Below are positions 61,201-64,000 of a stretch of DNA of 64,000 nucleotides, in pieces. Position 1 is the stretch's first letter. Every line of letters begins with the position of its first letter. This DNA is from Warburgia ugandensis (taxonomy: Eukaryota > Streptophyta > Magnoliopsida > Canellales > Canellaceae): positions 61,658,190-61,722,189 of the forward strand of contig CP141135.1 of assembly GCA_035236585.1 (NCBI GenBank), read 5' to 3'. The notes under the pieces were generated by a model. That model did no database searches. It saw only the letters and a program-made list of their open reading frames with translations, and was not told the DNA's origin. The translations under genes were made by a program, and so were the position numbers.

Positions 61201-64000
61201 CTTTGAACTTAGTTTGATTCAGTACTGCAAAAATCTGGTAGAACTAGTGTACACGAGTTCTTGCCACAGGATTAAACAAGCTGCATACACTCTTTAGCCC
61301 AACCATTCAGCTTGAAAGTACTGTAGCTTGAATAATAGAGGAAGAGGACGATGAAGAAGTTGGAAGGTTTCGTCCTTTTCTCTTTCTCATGAACGAGTGA
61401 AAAGGGCGAAGATGGTAATTTGGGATTTTTCTTAACCCCGATCTAACAGGGATATTTTATTTATTTTAGTGAGTCAAAGGAAGTTAACCATCTTCCATTA
61501 GTGGGAGACTTGGTGGGCCGAGACAGCTTCTCACATTGAGACGTAGTTAAAGCGTCTCGAAATATCATTTCTCAATTTATAATCTTGTCCATCGAAAGTT
61601 AAATAATGGTCTAATGGCTATTGTTTTGTAGGGTGATCACAACTATGCCACAGTACCACTTAAAGGTAGTCCAGATACGGTCCACTTTCTGCATTCATGA
61701 CTGCGATAAGTAACAATCGACAAGATCGAACGATCTCAACTGTTAATAGCAAACACCAATATATGAATTGTATAATCCATACAAAGACAAATGGACAAAC
61801 GATCAGTGAATGCTTAACTGAGAGAAGAAACTTGCAATTACCTACTGATAACTGTATAATCCATACATACGTGCATTCATTTAATTAGTTCAATTATGTA
61901 TGTAGAACCCAGCCCAATTAACCGATTATCAACGACTTGCACTAACACATTCCACAACCAAAATACTGTTTTTGAGATGCTAAAATTATCCATTCTTTGT
62001 GATTTTTTTTGTAGCCAGAGCCTGAGCAGTCAACTAATGAATGGGCTGCATCACCCGAAGATGGTCCCCATAATGCAAAAGAAGGGTGCTACGTGGTACC
62101 TTGCCCATGTTTTCCCTCTATCATGTGCAGTTGCCTTTTTGGTATAAAGGCCCCATCTTTGCTTGATTAGGCCCGTTCATTTGATTCCTCGGCCTTCAGA
62201 TATATTGTCACCCAACAACCACGAAGATTGAAGAATCTAGACTGCAACTAGGAAAATGATTTGGCCATTAAATGTGGTCTGTTGCTGATTCAAAGTATCG
62301 GAGCTCGTTTTTCAGTTATCCAAAGTACACGATCACTCAGTCGTCACAGTTTCTTATTTCCAAATCCTGCACAAATCAGATGAACTGAGTCTGACCAGGT
62401 AAACATGGGGCCTTGCATGGAAAAAGTGAGCGCTGACGGCAACTAGCTAGCCATGTCCACCTCCTTTTTGGAGCATTTCAACTTTCTATTTTTCTTCTCC
62501 TGAACCTCCTGAAACTTAATACAATATTGGTCAGATACTTTCAAGACAAGATATAAATGAGAAGATAATGGATCTATACCGAGACCAAGGCGTCGGAAAA
62601 TCCAAAGCAGTCATGAAGTTATCTTACTTAGAGGGGCCATGCTTTTATCCCACTAGATATCATAGCCACTGTTTGCTAGAAAAGTAAATACTAATCAATT
62701 TGCTCAACAGACAGTGTGTTTAAATTGCAGGGAAACCACCTCTTGAGTGTCCACAATTTCCTAAATATAAGCTGGTTTGTGTGGGTACAAGGAGATGAAG
62801 CATAAAAGATCCTTCCGCCGTAACATGACGGAGGGACCCGACATCCAGTCCAAACTTTCTCCGTTCTGCAAACATCATTAGTAAGTACTATCTAGATGAG
62901 TTTGATCGTCTCCATTCCTCGTAACAAGCAAAATGGGGTTGCTACATAAAACAACGTGAAATTTTGGATATATTCAGCTCCTCTCTCTCCTTGAAAACCT
63001 TCGGAAGCACCCAATGCCATGTCCCAGATGGATCCTTTTCACGTGAACAAGGCGACCGATTGTGGTATCAATCCAGGGCTAGATCATCTGAAGGATGTCG
63101 TCGAATCTTCTGACTGCCGTGTTCGGTGAACAGCACCAAGCTAGTAAAAGACAATGACATTCATTAACAAAAAACAATTAACACCATTGAAACCCAACCT
63201 CAAACCTTGAATCATCTCATTTTCTTGCACCGAGGGAAGTCTGCGGGCTGTCACTGGCGTATCAGGGAGTATTTTGGTACTTGCAGCCAAAAGCAGAAAG
63301 CAGTTTATTGGAGACGTTCAGGTTCACGGTTAAGTTTTAGATAGACTGTGCACCAAATTTCCGTCCATTGGATGATGTAGGCCTTTGCATCAGATTTTGT
63401 TCCGACTGTAATCCAAAACCGCCCGTAATATATATTCTGCCCAGTACTCTATCAAGTACCAGAAATTTCTGGGAAAAACTTGTTTGAATCAAACAGTCTC
63501 ACCGAAAGCCTCATTGTCAAAATTCGTGCTTCTATGAAGAAAGGATAATAAGGCAAAAAGGACCTCACTATTTCAATGATGGAAACCATTTATCATTAAG
63601 CGCGTTATGGATGCGCCATGCATAAAAGTTCATTCGGTTAGATGATTCTAAGCCTTCATTTTTTCTCTTTGTAATTCGTCATGGAAGATAAAAGAATTGT
63701 TGCGAGACCTAAGAGCCAGACGCAGTGTCTTAGTAGGACCTGGGTGCTTTTGCACGTAGGGAACCTCACTGATTAACCAGAAAGTGGAGACCTGACGTTC
63801 TCCGTGTCACTGTACTGAATTATGTGCATTTCTGAGGTATTCCAAGGGACCTTCGACTGTGAAAAATAACATAAAATTGGCTAACAGAGGAATTTCTGGT
63901 TGAATTTTAATATGTATGCATGTGTAGCAATTCTAAGCTAGCAGGCTGGTCACACAATTGATGCCAAGGAGGGTCACTCATCGTGCAGCCGAGCTAAGGT
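61198..64000. other. no recognised gene; lower repeat content
   Basis: Neither LTR nor LINE hallmarks were seen. A weak exon-like open stretch lies at 62015-62165 after a T-rich acceptor. Composition is less AT-rich than 49-60 kb, so this may be the flank of a gene outside the window. Confidence 0.4.

Overview
The window is nuclear DNA from a flowering plant with a transposon-rich genome. The evidence is intron-containing remnants of a plant VIRILIZER (m6A methyltransferase complex) gene, a DOG1-domain gene, Au-type SINEs, an RTE-clade LINE, an L1 LINE, Copia elements, an Athila-like Gypsy element with a tRNA-Asp primer site and chromovirus-like LTRs. No intact conserved host gene, tRNA or rRNA gene was found. 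The species cannot be named from what is visible.

Layout. 1-604 is an LTR fragment running off the left edge. 605-14056 is a decayed VIR copy on the + strand: nine recognisable exon pieces with canonical introns, broken by stops, frameshifts, an exonic SINE insertion and an internal loss of a few hundred codons. Its last 27 coding bases lie 4.46 kb downstream of the previous exon because an RTE LINE (9788-13291, with target-site duplication) and two SINEs sit in the final intron. 15643-16413 (- strand) is a DOG1-like gene with two frameshifts. Eight Au-type SINEs lie in the first 17.6 kb.

From about 18.5 kb on, mobile elements dominate. There are four solo LTRs with 5-bp target duplications: 19750-21886 (Athila-like, inside a Copia-type LTR), 25795-27716 (Copia type, with a minisatellite), 46928-49620 (chromovirus-like) and 53873-58084 (chromovirus-like, inside a Copia integrase). 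One element has paired LTRs (34425-44051): an Athila-like element with gag and protease but no reverse transcriptase or integrase, inserted in a GA microsatellite. L1 (about 28.1-28.5 kb) and Copia fragments (31.49-32.48 kb, and 52.15-60.0 kb on the - strand) fill other parts. The stretches 22.5-25.8, 28.9-31.4, 49.6-51.5 and 60.3-64.0 kb have no recognised genes.

The host loci do not form an operon or pathway; they are neighbours decaying in repeat-rich DNA. The most unusual signals are the anatomy of the VIR pseudogene and a ~320-bp sequence shared, in sense orientation, by the Athila-like leader and a chromovirus-like LTR. I found no convincing new biological system.
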